From Actinomadura sp. J1-007 (GTDB taxonomy: Bacteria > Actinomycetota > Actinomycetes > Streptosporangiales > Streptosporangiaceae), in NCBI RefSeq assembly GCF_009793335.1, contig NZ_WING01000001.1:1798001-1862000 (forward strand): a DNA stretch of 64,000 nt, given 5' to 3'. The first letter of the stretch is position 1. Each line of letters starts with the position of its first letter. A model generated the notes under the pieces. The model had not been told where the DNA came from. It did no database searches and was given only the letters and a program-made list of their open reading frames with translations. The translations under genes and the position numbers were made by a program. Below are positions 41,920 to 51,376 of the stretch, piece after piece.

Positions 41920-42625
41920 CTTGTTCCTCCAGGGCCAACCGGGCGCGGGGGGGGATGCCCGGACAACTGCCAGACCATAGAGCCCCGCCCCGCCCTCCCG
42001 CCACCTCATCCCCCAATCCGCACCCATCTCCGCCCCCGCGTCCGGTCGGCGCATCGGCCTGGCCCTCCGCTCTACTTGGCGATCACTGCCCTGCCCCTCT
42101 GCGCGCCGCTCCCTGGCCTTCCACGGCTTCCGCCGCCGTGCGCCGTGGTGCGCCCGCCGTGTGTCACCCTCCGCCGCCGTTCTCGGCCATTCGCTGCCTT
42201 CCGACCGGCTGCCTTTATGCGACCCTCCGCGCCAGAAATGGCCTGCCCTCACCCCGGCGTCCTTCTCGCCACTTCAACCGCGTTCGTCTCGCGATCCGCA
42301 TAACGACTTCGCAGCCGGTTTGCTCGCCTTGGCTATCGTCCGGACTATCGCGCGTCCCGTAGGAGCCCGTACTTGAGCTTGATGCGCGGATGCTCGTACA
42401 GGGACGTCCAGACGGGGCCTGGCATGGTGAATGCGGCCGTTTTCGCAGATCGTCCGTGGCCTCCGTCTGGCCGGCCGACGCAACGAGGCGGGTTCGTGCG
42501 TTTGTGGCTCTGATGAGCGTCGGGCCATCAGAAGTAGGGCAAGTCGCGTGGACGCGGTGGGCTGGAAGGAGCGCTTGCCGGAAATGTGCTTGTCCGCGAT
42601 TGCGGCGCCGCACTAGCTTGCCGAT
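41920..42625. other. gene-poor region upstream of rpf
   Basis: About 700 bases without a convincing gene. The first 300 are C-rich, with less codon structure than neighbouring genes. Near 42350-42425 a minus-strand 26-codon frame reads MPGPVWTSLYEHPRIKLKYG..., which looks protein-like and may be the remnant of a gene end, but it has no recognisable family. The +1 side of the next gene has TAGCTT at 42614. Confidence 0.45.
42614..42619 (+). promoter_or_regulatory. -10 element of a probable leaderless promoter
   Basis: TAGCTT ends 6 bases before the GTG start at 42626, which has no ribosome site. This is the spacing expected when transcription starts at the first base of the start codon. Confidence 0.5.
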
Positions 42626-43281
42626 GTGGATCTCTTCTCGCGTTCTTGGGCGGCGCTGCGTACGGCGGTCGCCGAACTCCCCGACGAGGATTTCGCGCAG
42701 CCCTCCGGCTGTGCGGGCTGGCTCGTACGGGACCTGGCGTGCCATCTGATCATCGACGCTCAGGACGTCCTGATCACCCTCGTGACCCCCGCCGATACGG
42801 AGCCGACGCGCGACTCGGTGACCTACTGGAACGTCGCCGACACCCCGCCGACCGGCGACGACCCGCTCGACGCGCTGATCGTCCGGCTGGCCGCCGCGTA
42901 TGAGGAGCCTCGGCTGCTCAAGTTCCATCTGGACGACCTCGGCGCCGCCGCGGGCCGCGCCGCCGAACTCGCCGATCCCGCCCTGCGGGTCAGCACCCAG
43001 GACATGGTCCTCACCGCGGGCGACTACCTCTCCGCGTACGTCCTGGAATGGACGCTGCACCACCTCGACCTGGTCGCGCACCTCCCGAACGCGCCCGGCC
43101 CCCGACGGAAGGGCTCGCCCGGACCCGCGAGATGCTGGAGCAGATCGCCGGTACCGCGTTCCCCGCCTCGTTCTCCGACAAGGACGCACTGCTGGTCGGC
43201 ACCGGACGGCGTGCCCCCACCAGTGCGGAGAAGGCCGAACTAGGCGAGCTGGCCGCGAGACTCCCGTTCGTCCTCGGTTGA
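42626..43281 (+). pseudogene. maleylpyruvate isomerase/mycothiol-dependent family protein, one apparent frameshift
   Basis: The first frame (GTG 42626) has the DinB-like four-helix start MDLFSRSWAALRTAVAELPD and CAGWLVRDLACHLIIDAQDV, whose histidines bind the metal, and continues to LEWTLHHLDLVAHLPNAPGP. The second frame continues with PPTEGLARTREMLEQIAGTA and GTGRRAPTSAEKAELG to the stop at 43281. One added C in CCCCC 43099-43103 joins them into about 218 residues, the family length. These proteins use mycothiol for isomerisation or transfer reactions; the substrate is unknown. I take this as an intact gene with a base-calling deletion. Confidence 0.75.
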
Positions 43282-43453
43282 ACGTCCAGCGGCAGTCAGG
43301 GACGTGGGCGGGAGGCTGGGCCGCATCGTTCAGCCGCATGGCCAGGGGGACGAGCGGAAGGCCGGGCCGCGCCGCTTAGTCGCGACCGGGGACGGCGGTC
43401 ACGGGGGCAGGGGGGCCAGGTCGCGTCGTTCAGCGGGGGCGGCGGGACGGTGG

Positions 43454-43888
43454 TCAGGGGTGGGGGCGTGGGGGGTGGACGGCGTCGTAGTGGCGGCGGT
43501 TGTGGTTGATCTCGTGTCGGTGTGAGGTGGCCCAGTCGCCGAGGGCGACGACGGAGTCGAGGAGGGTCGTGCCGAGTTCGGTGAGGGCGTAGTCCACGCG
43601 CGGGGGGACGCTCGCGTGGACGGTGCGCGTCAGCAGGCCGTCGCGTTCGAGTTGGCGCAGCGTCAGGGTGAGCATGCGCTGGGAGATTCCGGTTACGGCG
43701 CGGTGCAGTTCGCCGAAGCGCAGGGTGCGGTCGCGGAGCTGGCCGATGATCAGGATGCTCCACTTGTCGCCGATCAGCGAGAGGATCTGGAGCACCTGCC
43801 GGCACTCTTCCTCGTCCGGCTCGGGGACGTCGTTGAGCTCTGGGGCTCCGCCGGACGCTGGTTTGTCGCTCGGCCTTCGCGGCGCCAA
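43454..43888 (-). CDS. HxlR family transcriptional regulator
   Basis: A 144-residue winged-helix regulator starting at TTG 43888, with GGAGGT about 5 bases upstream. The HxlR core is clear: CRQVLQILSLIGDKWSILII, LRFGELHRAVTGISQRMLTL, TLRQLERDGLLTRTVHASVP and VDYALTELGTTLL. It lies divergent to an SDR gene, the usual pairing for this family, and probably represses it from the inverted repeat between them. The family responds to electrophiles or oxidants, but no cysteine sensor is conspicuous except Cys29. Confidence 0.92.
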   Translation of the reverse strand: MAPRRPSDKPASGGAPELNDVPEPDEEECRQVLQILSLIGDKWSILIIGQLRDRTLRFGELHRAVTGISQRMLTLTLRQLERDGLLTRTVHASVPPRVDYALTELGTTLLDSVVALGDWATSHRHEINHNRRHYDAVHPPRPHP

Positions 43889-43929
43889 GGGTTACCTCCA
43901 TGTGCGTAGCCGACATGAATGTGCCGTCT

Positions 43930-43949
43930 TGTCACGGTTCTTAGTGACA
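43930..43949. promoter_or_regulatory. HxlR operator candidate in the divergent intergenic region
   Basis: TGTCAC and GTGACA form a perfect inverted repeat with an 8-base AT-rich spacer (GGTTCTTA), placed between the HxlR and SDR start sites in an otherwise AT-richer stretch. Confidence 0.55.
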
Positions 43950-44029
43950 GATCATGCTGCTACGAACAAACAGTAAGCGGTCATCGGGCCTGGTAGGGCC
44001 CTGGCCGCTGGGGTGGGAGAGGATCTGCC

Positions 44030-44731
44030 GTGGTGAAGACGCTCGTTGTGGTCGGGGCCGGGCCTGGGCTGGGGATGGGGGTGGCTCGCGCGTTCGGCCG
44101 CCGTGGTTTTCGGGTCGGGCTGATCTCGCGGTCCAAGGAGAACCTGGAGACGTTGGTGGGCGAGCTGGCCGAGTCGGGGATCGACGCCTCCGGGTTTCCC
44201 GCCGACATCCGCGATCGGGACGCGCTGGCGGCCGCCCTGGGCGCGGTGAGGGACGCGTTCGGGCCGATCGACGTGCTCGAGTACAGCCCGAGTCCTACGG
44301 GGACGATCACCAATGCCGTCCAGACCACGGTCGAGGCCGCCACTGAGCAGTGGGAGCTGCACGTGCTGGGCGCGGTGACCGCGGTGGGTCAGGTGCTGCC
44401 GGACATGCGGGCCAGAGGCGAAGGCACGCTGCTGCTGACCACCGGGGTCTCTTCGACGGTTCCCGCGCCTTTCCTGGCCAATGTGGGGCTTGCCATGGCC
44501 GGTCTGCGCAACTGGGCCCATGCCCTGCACGCCGAGCTCAAGCCCGAGGGCGTTCACGTGGGAACGGTGACGATCGCCGCCGGTATCGTCCCCGGCGGCG
44601 AAGCCGATCCCGATGCCATCGGCGACCGCTACTACCGCATGTACGAGCAGCGAGACCAGGTCGAACAGGTCATCGGTGATTTGGAGGCGTTCCGTGCCCT
44701 CGTCGCCCAGTGGGACGGCGGACACGGCTGA
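44030..44731 (+). CDS. SDR-family oxidoreductase lacking the usual catalytic pair
   Basis: A 233-residue Rossmann protein. GTG 44030 follows GAGAGGA by 6 bases. The cofactor loop GAGPGLGMGVARAF is at about 9-22, then GLISRSKENL and FPADIRD. The region that should carry YxxxK reads ANVGLAMAGLRNWAHAL, with Val and Met where Tyr and Lys are expected, while a Ser-rich strand (TTGVSSTV) remains. It may be a non-catalytic NAD(P) sensor or have an unusual mechanism. It is divergent from HxlR and probably controlled by it. Confidence 0.85.
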   Translation: MVKTLVVVGAGPGLGMGVARAFGRRGFRVGLISRSKENLETLVGELAESGIDASGFPADIRDRDALAAALGAVRDAFGPIDVLEYSPSPTGTITNAVQTTVEAATEQWELHVLGAVTAVGQVLPDMRARGEGTLLLTTGVSSTVPAPFLANVGLAMAGLRNWAHALHAELKPEGVHVGTVTIAAGIVPGGEADPDAIGDRYYRMYEQRDQVEQVIGDLEAFRALVAQWDGGHG

Positions 44732-44815
44732 GCGGTCACGTCGATCGGCAACCTCGTCCGGGCCCGTTGGGCCCGGCCGGGTCCGTACGGGCGGGTGGGC
44801 GGGCGACGGGGCTGG

Positions 44816-45640
44816 TCACCAGGGGCCGAAGACGCGTTCGCCCGTGGTGGCTATGGCGGTGCAGAGGTCGGAGACGTCGACGTTCTTGACCTCGGCCATG
44901 AAGCGGACCGTGTGCGGGATCAGGTAGGACGCGTTGGGCTTGCCCCGGTGCGGGACGGGCGTGAGGAACGGGGCGTCGGTCTCGACGAGGATGAGGTCCA
45001 GGGGGGCGACGCGGAGGGCTTCGCGGAGGGGGTCGGCGTTCTTGAAGGTGATGTTGCCGGCGAAGCTCATCACGTAGCCGCGTTCGGCGCAGACCTTGGC
45101 CATGGCGGCGTCGCCGGAGAAGCAGTGGAAGACGACGGTGTCGGGGGCGCCTTCTTCGCGGAGGATGCGCAGGACGTCGTCGTGGGCGTCGCGGTCGTGG
45201 ATGACCAGGGCCTTGCCGGTGCGCTTGGCGATGTCGATGTGGCCGCGGAAGGAGCGGTGCTGGTCGGCCTTCGGCGCCCAGTCGCGGTAGTAGTCGAGGC
45301 CGGTCTCGCCGATGGCGCGGACCTTGGGGTGGGCCGCGAGGGCGGCGACGTCGTCGAGGACGGCGTCGGTGATGCCCGTGGTGTCGTTGGGGTGGATCGC
45401 CACGCCCGCGTACACGTCGTCGAACTCGGAGGCGAGGTCGGTGCTGAGGCGGGAGCTCGGCAGGTCGACGCCGATCGTGACGATGCGGGCGATGCCCGCG
45501 GCGCGGGCCGAGGCGAGCTGCTCGGCCGCGGGGGTATCGACCAGGTCGAGGTGGCAGTGGCTGTCGAAGACGTCCACGGGGAGGCGCTCGGGCAGGGGCG
45601 CGTACCTCTTGGGCGCCTGGCCGTCCTCGTCGCGCTTCAC
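44816..45640 (-). CDS. tatD: TatD family metal-dependent deoxyribonuclease
   Basis: A 274-residue TIM-barrel hydrolase. Metal ligands: DSHCHLDL (His-x-His, about 26-33), the bridging Glu in [27 protein letters not shown] and the final Asp in VETDAPFL. TatD proteins act as 3'-5' exonucleases in DNA repair or turnover. The GTG start overlaps the metG stop (GTGA), so the two are co-translated, as in mycobacteria (Rv1007c-Rv1008). Confidence 0.94.
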   Translation of the reverse strand: MKRDEDGQAPKRYAPLPERLPVDVFDSHCHLDLVDTPAAEQLASARAAGIARIVTIGVDLPSSRLSTDLASEFDDVYAGVAIHPNDTTGITDAVLDDVAALAAHPKVRAIGETGLDYYRDWAPKADQHRSFRGHIDIAKRTGKALVIHDRDAHDDVLRILREEGAPDTVVFHCFSGDAAMAKVCAERGYVMSFAGNITFKNADPLREALRVAPLDLILVETDAPFLTPVPHRGKPNASYLIPHTVRFMAEVKNVDVSDLCTAIATTGERVFGPW

Positions 45641-47430
45641 GGGGTCTCCAGCCGGGCGAGCTCCTCGTCCACGACGGACGGGTCGAGCTTCTTGAACAGC
45701 GGCGTCGGCTTGGCGAGGGGGACGCCCGGCTTGATGGGCACGGACTCCCAGCGCGCCGCCGTCGCGTAGTCGCCGGTGAGGATCGGGTAGTCGGGGCCGC
45801 CCTCCTCGGAGACGGTCTCCAGCCGCGGCATGCCGCTCCACTCGCCCTCGCCGCCGAGGAGCTCGTAGACCTTCTGGGACGAGTTCGGCAGGAACGGGGT
45901 GAGGAGCGACTTGGCGTCGTCCACGACCTGGAGGGCGGTGTGCAGGATCGACTGGACGCGCGCCGGGTCGTCCTTGAGCTTCCAGGGGGCCTGGTCGGAC
46001 AGGTACTTGTTGGCGTCGCGGACGACGTCGAGCGCCTCGGTGATCGCGTTCTTGAAGCGGGAGCGCTGGAGCTCGGCTCCGACGGCGCCGAACGCGTCGC
46101 GGCTGCGCCGCATGAGCGCGCGGTCGGCGTCGGTGAGGTCGCCCGCCTCGGGGACGGCGCCGAAGTTCTTGGCGGCCATGTTGACGGAGCGGTTGACGAG
46201 GTTGCCCCAGGCGGCGACGAGCTCGTCGTTGTTGCGGCGGACGAACTCCGACCAGGTGAAGTCGGTGTCCTGGTTCTCGGGGCCGGCGACGGCGACGTAG
46301 TAGCGCAGGGCGTCGACGTCGTAGCGGTCGAGGAAGTCCTTGACGTAGATGACCACCTGGCGGGACGAGGAGAACTTGCGCCCCTCCATCGTCAGGAACT
46401 CGGAGGAGACCACCTCGGTCGGGACGTTGAGGCCGCCGAGGCCGCCGGGGCTGCCGCCCCTGTCGCCCTGGCCGCTGTAGCCGAGCAGCATCGCGGGCCA
46501 GATCTCGGCGTGGAAGACGATGTTGTCCTTGCCCATGAAGTAGTACGACAGGGCCTCGGGGTCCTGCCACCAGGCGCGCCACGCCTCGGGGTCGCCGGTG
46601 CGGCGGGCCCATTCGACCGAGGCGGAGAAGTAGCCGACGACGGCGTCGAACCAGACGTAGAGCTTCTTGGCCGGGTTCTCGCGCCAGCCGTCGAGCGGGA
46701 TGGGGACGCCCCAGTCGAGGTCGCGGCTGATCGCGCGGGGCTGGAGGTCGTCCAGGAGGTTCAGCGCGAACTTCAGGACGTTCGGGCGCCACTGGCCCTG
46801 CTTGGACCGCAGGTAGCGGCCGAGGACCTCGGTGAACGCCGGGAGGTCGAGCATGAAGTGCTCGGTCTCGACGAACTTCGGCGTCTCGCCGTTGATGCGG
46901 CTCACCGGGTTGATCAGGTCGACGGGGTCGAGCTGGTTGCCGCAGTTGTCGCACTGGTCGCCGCGCGCGCCGTCGTAGCCGCAGATCGGGCAGGTGCCCT
47001 CGATGTAGCGGTCGGGCAGGGTGCGGCCGGTGGACGGCGAGATCGCGCCCATCGTCGTCTTCGGGAAGATGTAGCCGTTGTCGTGCAGGCCCTTGAACAG
47101 CTCCTGGACGACGGCGTAGTGGTTGAGCGTGGTGGTGCGGGTGAACAGGTCGTACGACATGCCGAGGCCGTGCAGGTCCTCGGCGATGACCCGGTTGTAG
47201 CGGTCGGCCAGCTCGCGGGCGGTCACGCCCTCCTTGTCGGCCTGCACCTGGATCGGCGTGCCGTGCTCGTCGGTGCCGCTGACCATCAGGACCTGGTTGC
47301 CCGCCATCCGCTGGTACCGGCTGAACATGTCGGCGGGCAGCGCGAACCCGGAGACGTGGCCGATGTGGCGGGGCCCGTTGGCGTACGGCCAGGCGGGCGC
47401 GGTCAGGATGTGTCGGCTGGGCGAGGACAT
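45637..47430 (-). CDS. metG: methionine-tRNA ligase
   Basis: A 597-residue class I aminoacyl-tRNA synthetase charging tRNA-Met. The HIGH-type motif is within [20 protein letters not shown] (about 16-35). The zinc-binding insertion has [18 protein letters not shown]. The KMSKS-equivalent is KFSSSRQ. The anticodon-binding helical domain follows. There is no C-terminal EMAP tRNA-binding domain, normal for the actinobacterial short form. It is coupled to tatD. The ATG at 47430 faces a GT-C gene across about 200 bp. Confidence 0.96.
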   Translation of the reverse strand: MSSPSRHILTAPAWPYANGPRHIGHVSGFALPADMFSRYQRMAGNQVLMVSGTDEHGTPIQVQADKEGVTARELADRYNRVIAEDLHGLGMSYDLFTRTTTLNHYAVVQELFKGLHDNGYIFPKTTMGAISPSTGRTLPDRYIEGTCPICGYDGARGDQCDNCGNQLDPVDLINPVSRINGETPKFVETEHFMLDLPAFTEVLGRYLRSKQGQWRPNVLKFALNLLDDLQPRAISRDLDWGVPIPLDGWRENPAKKLYVWFDAVVGYFSASVEWARRTGDPEAWRAWWQDPEALSYYFMGKDNIVFHAEIWPAMLLGYSGQGDRGGSPGGLGGLNVPTEVVSSEFLTMEGRKFSSSRQVVIYVKDFLDRYDVDALRYYVAVAGPENQDTDFTWSEFVRRNNDELVAAWGNLVNRSVNMAAKNFGAVPEAGDLTDADRALMRRSRDAFGAVGAELQRSRFKNAITEALDVVRDANKYLSDQAPWKLKDDPARVQSILHTALQVVDDAKSLLTPFLPNSSQKVYELLGGEGEWSGMPRLETVSEEGGPDYPILTGDYATAARWESVPIKPGVPLAKPTPLFKKLDPSVVDEELARLETP

Positions 47431-47628
47431 GGTCCAAGAGTAGTCGCGTCCGCCCCTCCGGCCGCACCCGCGCGGGCCGGCCCGCGCAGGCGCGCCGGCG
47501 GGTTCCTGGGAAGTTGCTGGAGATCGGCTCCGGACGGGCCGGGGGCGGCGGGCGGACCAGTAGCCTGGTCCGGCGTACTGTCGCGGTCACCGCACGCGAA
47601 GCACCCCAGGCGAAGGCTGAAACGAGGC

Positions 47629-49245
47629 ATGGTCCAGTCCACGGCCGGAGAACCCGCCGTCCAGGAAACCACGACGGCCGAACGGCGACGGAATCGCTGG
47701 CGGGGGCTCCGGCGGCGCCGGGTCCTGTGGCTGTCGGCGGCCGTCGCGGCGTGCGGCGTCCTGGCGCAGTGGGTGATCATGCCGCCGCCGCTCTACTTCG
47801 ACCCGTACTACGTGTGGCTCGGGGCGCGGGACTGGCCGGACGTCCCGCTGACCCGGTGGCCGTTCTCGGAGGTGCCGCACCAGGTCACGCGGATCGGGCT
47901 CGTGCTGCCCGCGCGGCTGGTGCAGGAGGTCCTCGGGCCGGGGCAGCTCTCGTACTTCGTGATCGCGGCGGCGGGCGGGTGCCTGTTCTTCGTCGGGACG
48001 TACCTGGTGGTGCGGTCGCTGTTCGGGGACGTCGCGGGCGTCGCGTCGGCGCTGCTGCTGATGGTCCATCCGTTCTTCACGATGACCAACCCGTACGGCC
48101 ACGAGATCACCTGGTCGATGGGCGTGATGCTGCCGGACATGCCGGGCGCGGGGCTGTTCGCGTGCGGGATGGCGGCGCTGGTGGTCGCGAGCCGCCGGAA
48201 GGGACGCGCTCAGACGCGGTTCCTCGTGGCGGCCGGGCTGCTGTTCGGGACCTCGTTCCTGGTGCGGGAGTTCCTGGCGTTCCTGTTCCTGATGATCCCC
48301 GCGTACGTCGCGCTGCTGCGCATCCCGTGGCGCAGGAACGTCACGATCGGGATCCCGATGGTCGCGATCCTGGTGTTCAACCTCGTCCACAACACCCTGG
48401 TCTGGGGCAACCCGCTCGCCGGGCTGCGGTCGGCCGCGGGGCACGGCGGGCAGTCCCGCGACTACGTGACGCGGGACCTGGCGCTGCGGTCGTTCCTGCG
48501 GGCCATGCACGACTGGCAGCCGCTCGGGCTGGTCTTCACCGGGGCGCTCGCCCTGATGCTCGTCGGCTGGCTCGTCACCCGCGACCGGCGCCTCGCGCTG
48601 TGCCTGGTGTGGTTCTTCACGCTGGCCGTCCCGCTGACGCTGCTGTCGGGGGTGCTCGACCCCAACGACATCTCGCTGCGCGCCTGGCTGTCGCGGTACT
48701 GGTTCTCGGTGTTCCCGCCGCTGCTGGCGGGCGGTTTCGGCTCGCTGATCCTGATGGGGCGGATGCTGCCGTCCGGGTGGGTGGCGCGCTTCCGCCTCCG
48801 TACGGTCGTCGCGCCCGTCCTCGCGGTCGCGCTGGGCGGGGTGTACGTCGCGTCGGCCGTGACGGCCGTGCCCGACCTGCCGCGCGACCACGCGTGGAAC
48901 GAGCTGCGCGGCTGGCTGAAGAGGCACGACGGCGACGTGAAGCTGATCTGCGCCGACCGGCGGCTGGCGCAGACGCTGACGTTCTACACCCGTTCGATGT
49001 GGGGCGACGTGCAGTGGCATGGGCAGATCCGCGACTTCCCGCACGATCTCGGGTCGGTGCCGCGGGACGCCCTCCAGGGGCCCATGCTCTTCACGCGGTG
49101 GCGCGGCCAGGAGTCGCAGATCGCGGGCGGCTGGCAGCCGACCGCCGCCGCGGGCTGGCGGCTCATGTGGCGTTCCTCGGACGGCGTCCTGACCGTCTGG
49201 AACCCGCCGCCCAACGCCGCCACCCCCACGCCCCAGGGCGGCTGA
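47629..49245 (+). CDS. multi-pass membrane glycosyltransferase, GT-C type
   Basis: A 538-residue integral membrane protein with about ten to twelve helices and a soluble C-terminal part from about residue 415 (ELRGWLKRHDGDVKLICADR and on). The first outer loop PPPLYFDPYYVWLGARDWPD holds the acidic residues expected of a GT-C polyprenyl-phosphate-sugar transferase. GHEITWSMGVMLPDMPGAGL resembles the second loop. Upstream frames are shadows of metG; I start at ATG 47629, with only a weak GAGG site. Substrate unknown; probably adds sugars to a cell-wall polymer or lipid outside the membrane. Confidence 0.75.
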   Translation: MVQSTAGEPAVQETTTAERRRNRWRGLRRRRVLWLSAAVAACGVLAQWVIMPPPLYFDPYYVWLGARDWPDVPLTRWPFSEVPHQVTRIGLVLPARLVQEVLGPGQLSYFVIAAAGGCLFFVGTYLVVRSLFGDVAGVASALLLMVHPFFTMTNPYGHEITWSMGVMLPDMPGAGLFACGMAALVVASRRKGRAQTRFLVAAGLLFGTSFLVREFLAFLFLMIPAYVALLRIPWRRNVTIGIPMVAILVFNLVHNTLVWGNPLAGLRSAAGHGGQSRDYVTRDLALRSFLRAMHDWQPLGLVFTGALALMLVGWLVTRDRRLALCLVWFFTLAVPLTLLSGVLDPNDISLRAWLSRYWFSVFPPLLAGGFGSLILMGRMLPSGWVARFRLRTVVAPVLAVALGGVYVASAVTAVPDLPRDHAWNELRGWLKRHDGDVKLICADRRLAQTLTFYTRSMWGDVQWHGQIRDFPHDLGSVPRDALQGPMLFTRWRGQESQIAGGWQPTAAAGWRLMWRSSDGVLTVWNPPPNAATPTPQGG

Positions 49246-49266
49246 CCGCGCGAGAACGGCCGGGGG

Positions 49267-51051
49267 TCACGGGGCCTGGAGCCTGGACCAGGCCACCCAG
49301 TCGCCCTGCGGCGTGCGGCGGCTGTCGACGATCTTCCAGCCGGCGGGGGCGCCGCCGCGCCACGTGGAGGTGGCGGCCGTGTCGCGGGGCCAGTTGAGGA
49401 CGACCAGGTCGGCGCGGGCGGGCGGCCTGTAGTAGCGGGCGTCGAAGACCTCGGCGTCGCTCCACCAGGCCCAGTAGTAGTGCGACAGGCGGATCGTCCA
49501 CGGGACGTTCCAGTCCACGGCCAGGTCGGTGTGGGAGCGGAGGTTCTTGACGCCGGTGAGCTCGGTGTAGCCGCTGAAGTCGCGGACGAGCGGCTGCGCG
49601 ATCCGTTCGGTGGCGGTGGCGACCATGGCGAGGTCCACGGCGGCGAGGAGGGACGCCAGCAGGACGGCGCCGCGCCGGGGCAGGCGGGTCGCGACCAGCG
49701 CCAGGCCGAGGAGGGTGAGGCCCGCGACGGTGGCGGGCCAGAGCCGGAACGCGTGCCAGTCCCAGGTGAGGAACGAGGTCTCGGGGAAGTCGTACGGCGT
49801 GAAGGTGTACCTGCGGAGCCTGTCCCCGGCGTACCACTGGACGACGGCCGCGGCCAGCAGCGTGCAGGCCGCCGCGGCGCCCGACGCCCGCAGCAGGGCG
49901 CGGCGGGGCGCCCTCAGCAGGACGGCGGCGCCCACCGCGAACAGGACCGGCGTGATGCACGCCAGGTAGCGGCCGTAGACGTAGTTGCCGATGCGGTACT
50001 CGTCCGGGAGCGCGCCGGAGGTGGCGAACGCGATGCCCGCCACGATCGCGAGGACGCCGAGGGCGAGGGCGCGCAGCCGTCCGCCGGTGTCGCGGCGGAC
50101 GGCGGCGGCGGCCACGGCGACGAGGCCGACGGCGGCGAGCCCGCCCGTGGCGACGGCCTGGTACCAGAGCTGGCCGGTGCCGAGCGACAGCATCCAGCCC
50201 CAGCCGTCCTGGGTGGTGAGGCGGCGGGCGAGGTTGCCGCTGAGGTCGTTGTCGCCGCCCGGGTACAGGTGCGGGAGCAGCCAGCGGTTGAGCAGCGTCC
50301 CGGCCCCGGCGGTGGCCGCGAGCACGGCCCCGGGAACGGGCAGCGCGCGCCAGGGGCGCCAGCGGAACGCGAGCGCGGCGGCGACGAGCGCGACGTGCAC
50401 CAGCAGGAGGATGACGCCGCGGGTATGGCAGGCGTACGCGTACGCGGCGAGGAACGCGGCGCCGGCCCCGCAGAGCGTCGCGCGGGCGCCGCCGTCGCGC
50501 GCGGTCAGCCAGGAGTGCAGCAGCAGCAGCCACCCGATCACGATCACCGGGAGGACGGCGTCGGTGAGCGCGAAGCCCGCGTAGAAGACCGTTCCGGGCA
50601 GCAGGGCGGTGACGTGCGCGAACAGGTACGACCGCCGCCTGGTCACCTGGAGCCGCCGCAGCAGCACGTACGCCAGGGGCAGCATCGCGGCGCTGATCAG
50701 CGCGTTGACGACCAGGGCGATGCGGTAGACGGTGACGGGATCGTCCGAGATCCAGAACGCGGGGGTGAGCAGCAGCGCGTACCCGCCCCGGTAGACCGTG
50801 CCGTACGACATGTCGGCGTCGGGGCCGCCGGTCATCACCCGGGCCGCGAACAGGTAGCCCGTCTCGTCGGGCGTCGCGACCGGCATGACCTGGCCGAGGT
50901 CGAACCAGAGCCGGACGGCGACCTGCGCGAGCCAGCCGCCGAGGAACAGCAGCAGCCACCTGCGGCGCCGGCGCGCCGCCGCGTCCGCCCGCGGGTCGGC
51001 GGTCGCGGTGGTCGTCGGGGCGACGGTGACCGGCGCGGTCTCGGTGCTCAT
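49267..51051 (-). CDS. multi-pass membrane glycosyltransferase-like protein (GT39/ArnT-like)
   Basis: A 594-residue membrane protein with about twelve helices. The N-terminal outer loop reads PVATPDETGYLFAARVM; the D-E pair is where GT-C enzymes of the ArnT/PMT group bind metal and the lipid-phosphate sugar. The C-terminal 130 residues form an extracellular domain (YTELTGVKNLRSHTDLAVDW and on). It lies on the same strand as and downstream of a GT2 enzyme that could make its polyprenyl-phosphate-sugar donor, with a 325-bp gap that shows no gene. Confidence 0.78.
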   Translation of the reverse strand: MSTETAPVTVAPTTTATADPRADAAARRRRRWLLLFLGGWLAQVAVRLWFDLGQVMPVATPDETGYLFAARVMTGGPDADMSYGTVYRGGYALLLTPAFWISDDPVTVYRIALVVNALISAAMLPLAYVLLRRLQVTRRRSYLFAHVTALLPGTVFYAGFALTDAVLPVIVIGWLLLLHSWLTARDGGARATLCGAGAAFLAAYAYACHTRGVILLLVHVALVAAALAFRWRPWRALPVPGAVLAATAGAGTLLNRWLLPHLYPGGDNDLSGNLARRLTTQDGWGWMLSLGTGQLWYQAVATGGLAAVGLVAVAAAAVRRDTGGRLRALALGVLAIVAGIAFATSGALPDEYRIGNYVYGRYLACITPVLFAVGAAVLLRAPRRALLRASGAAAACTLLAAAVVQWYAGDRLRRYTFTPYDFPETSFLTWDWHAFRLWPATVAGLTLLGLALVATRLPRRGAVLLASLLAAVDLAMVATATERIAQPLVRDFSGYTELTGVKNLRSHTDLAVDWNVPWTIRLSHYYWAWWSDAEVFDARYYRPPARADLVVLNWPRDTAATSTWRGGAPAGWKIVDSRRTPQGDWVAWSRLQAP

Positions 51052-51376
51052 CGCCCCGTCACCACCACCCGCCCCGCGTCCACCGCCGGACGCCCGGCCT
51101 CCGCGGGCACCGGGGGCCCGGCGAGCCGGGGCCGGGGCCTGGGCCTGGGCCGCGCGGCACGGTGGGAACAGGGTCGAAGATCCATCGCCGAGTCAGCCTG
51201 TCACAGTCCTCCCGGAGCTTCGGCCGCGCCCCGGAAACACTCAGCAACTTCTCGGACTTCGTCCCGGATGGTGAGACCGCCCGCACCGAACGCGACCACG
51301 AGTACGGGCACGAGCGCCGCGTCGCGCGGATGGGCGAGAGGCACGCACCGGGGACAAACCGGGGACCGAACCGGGA

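Noticed and set aside
42350..42425. 26-codon minus-strand peptide with protein-like sequence
   Set aside because: Too short and unrecognised; possibly the remnant of a gene end, mentioned only within the intergenic entry.
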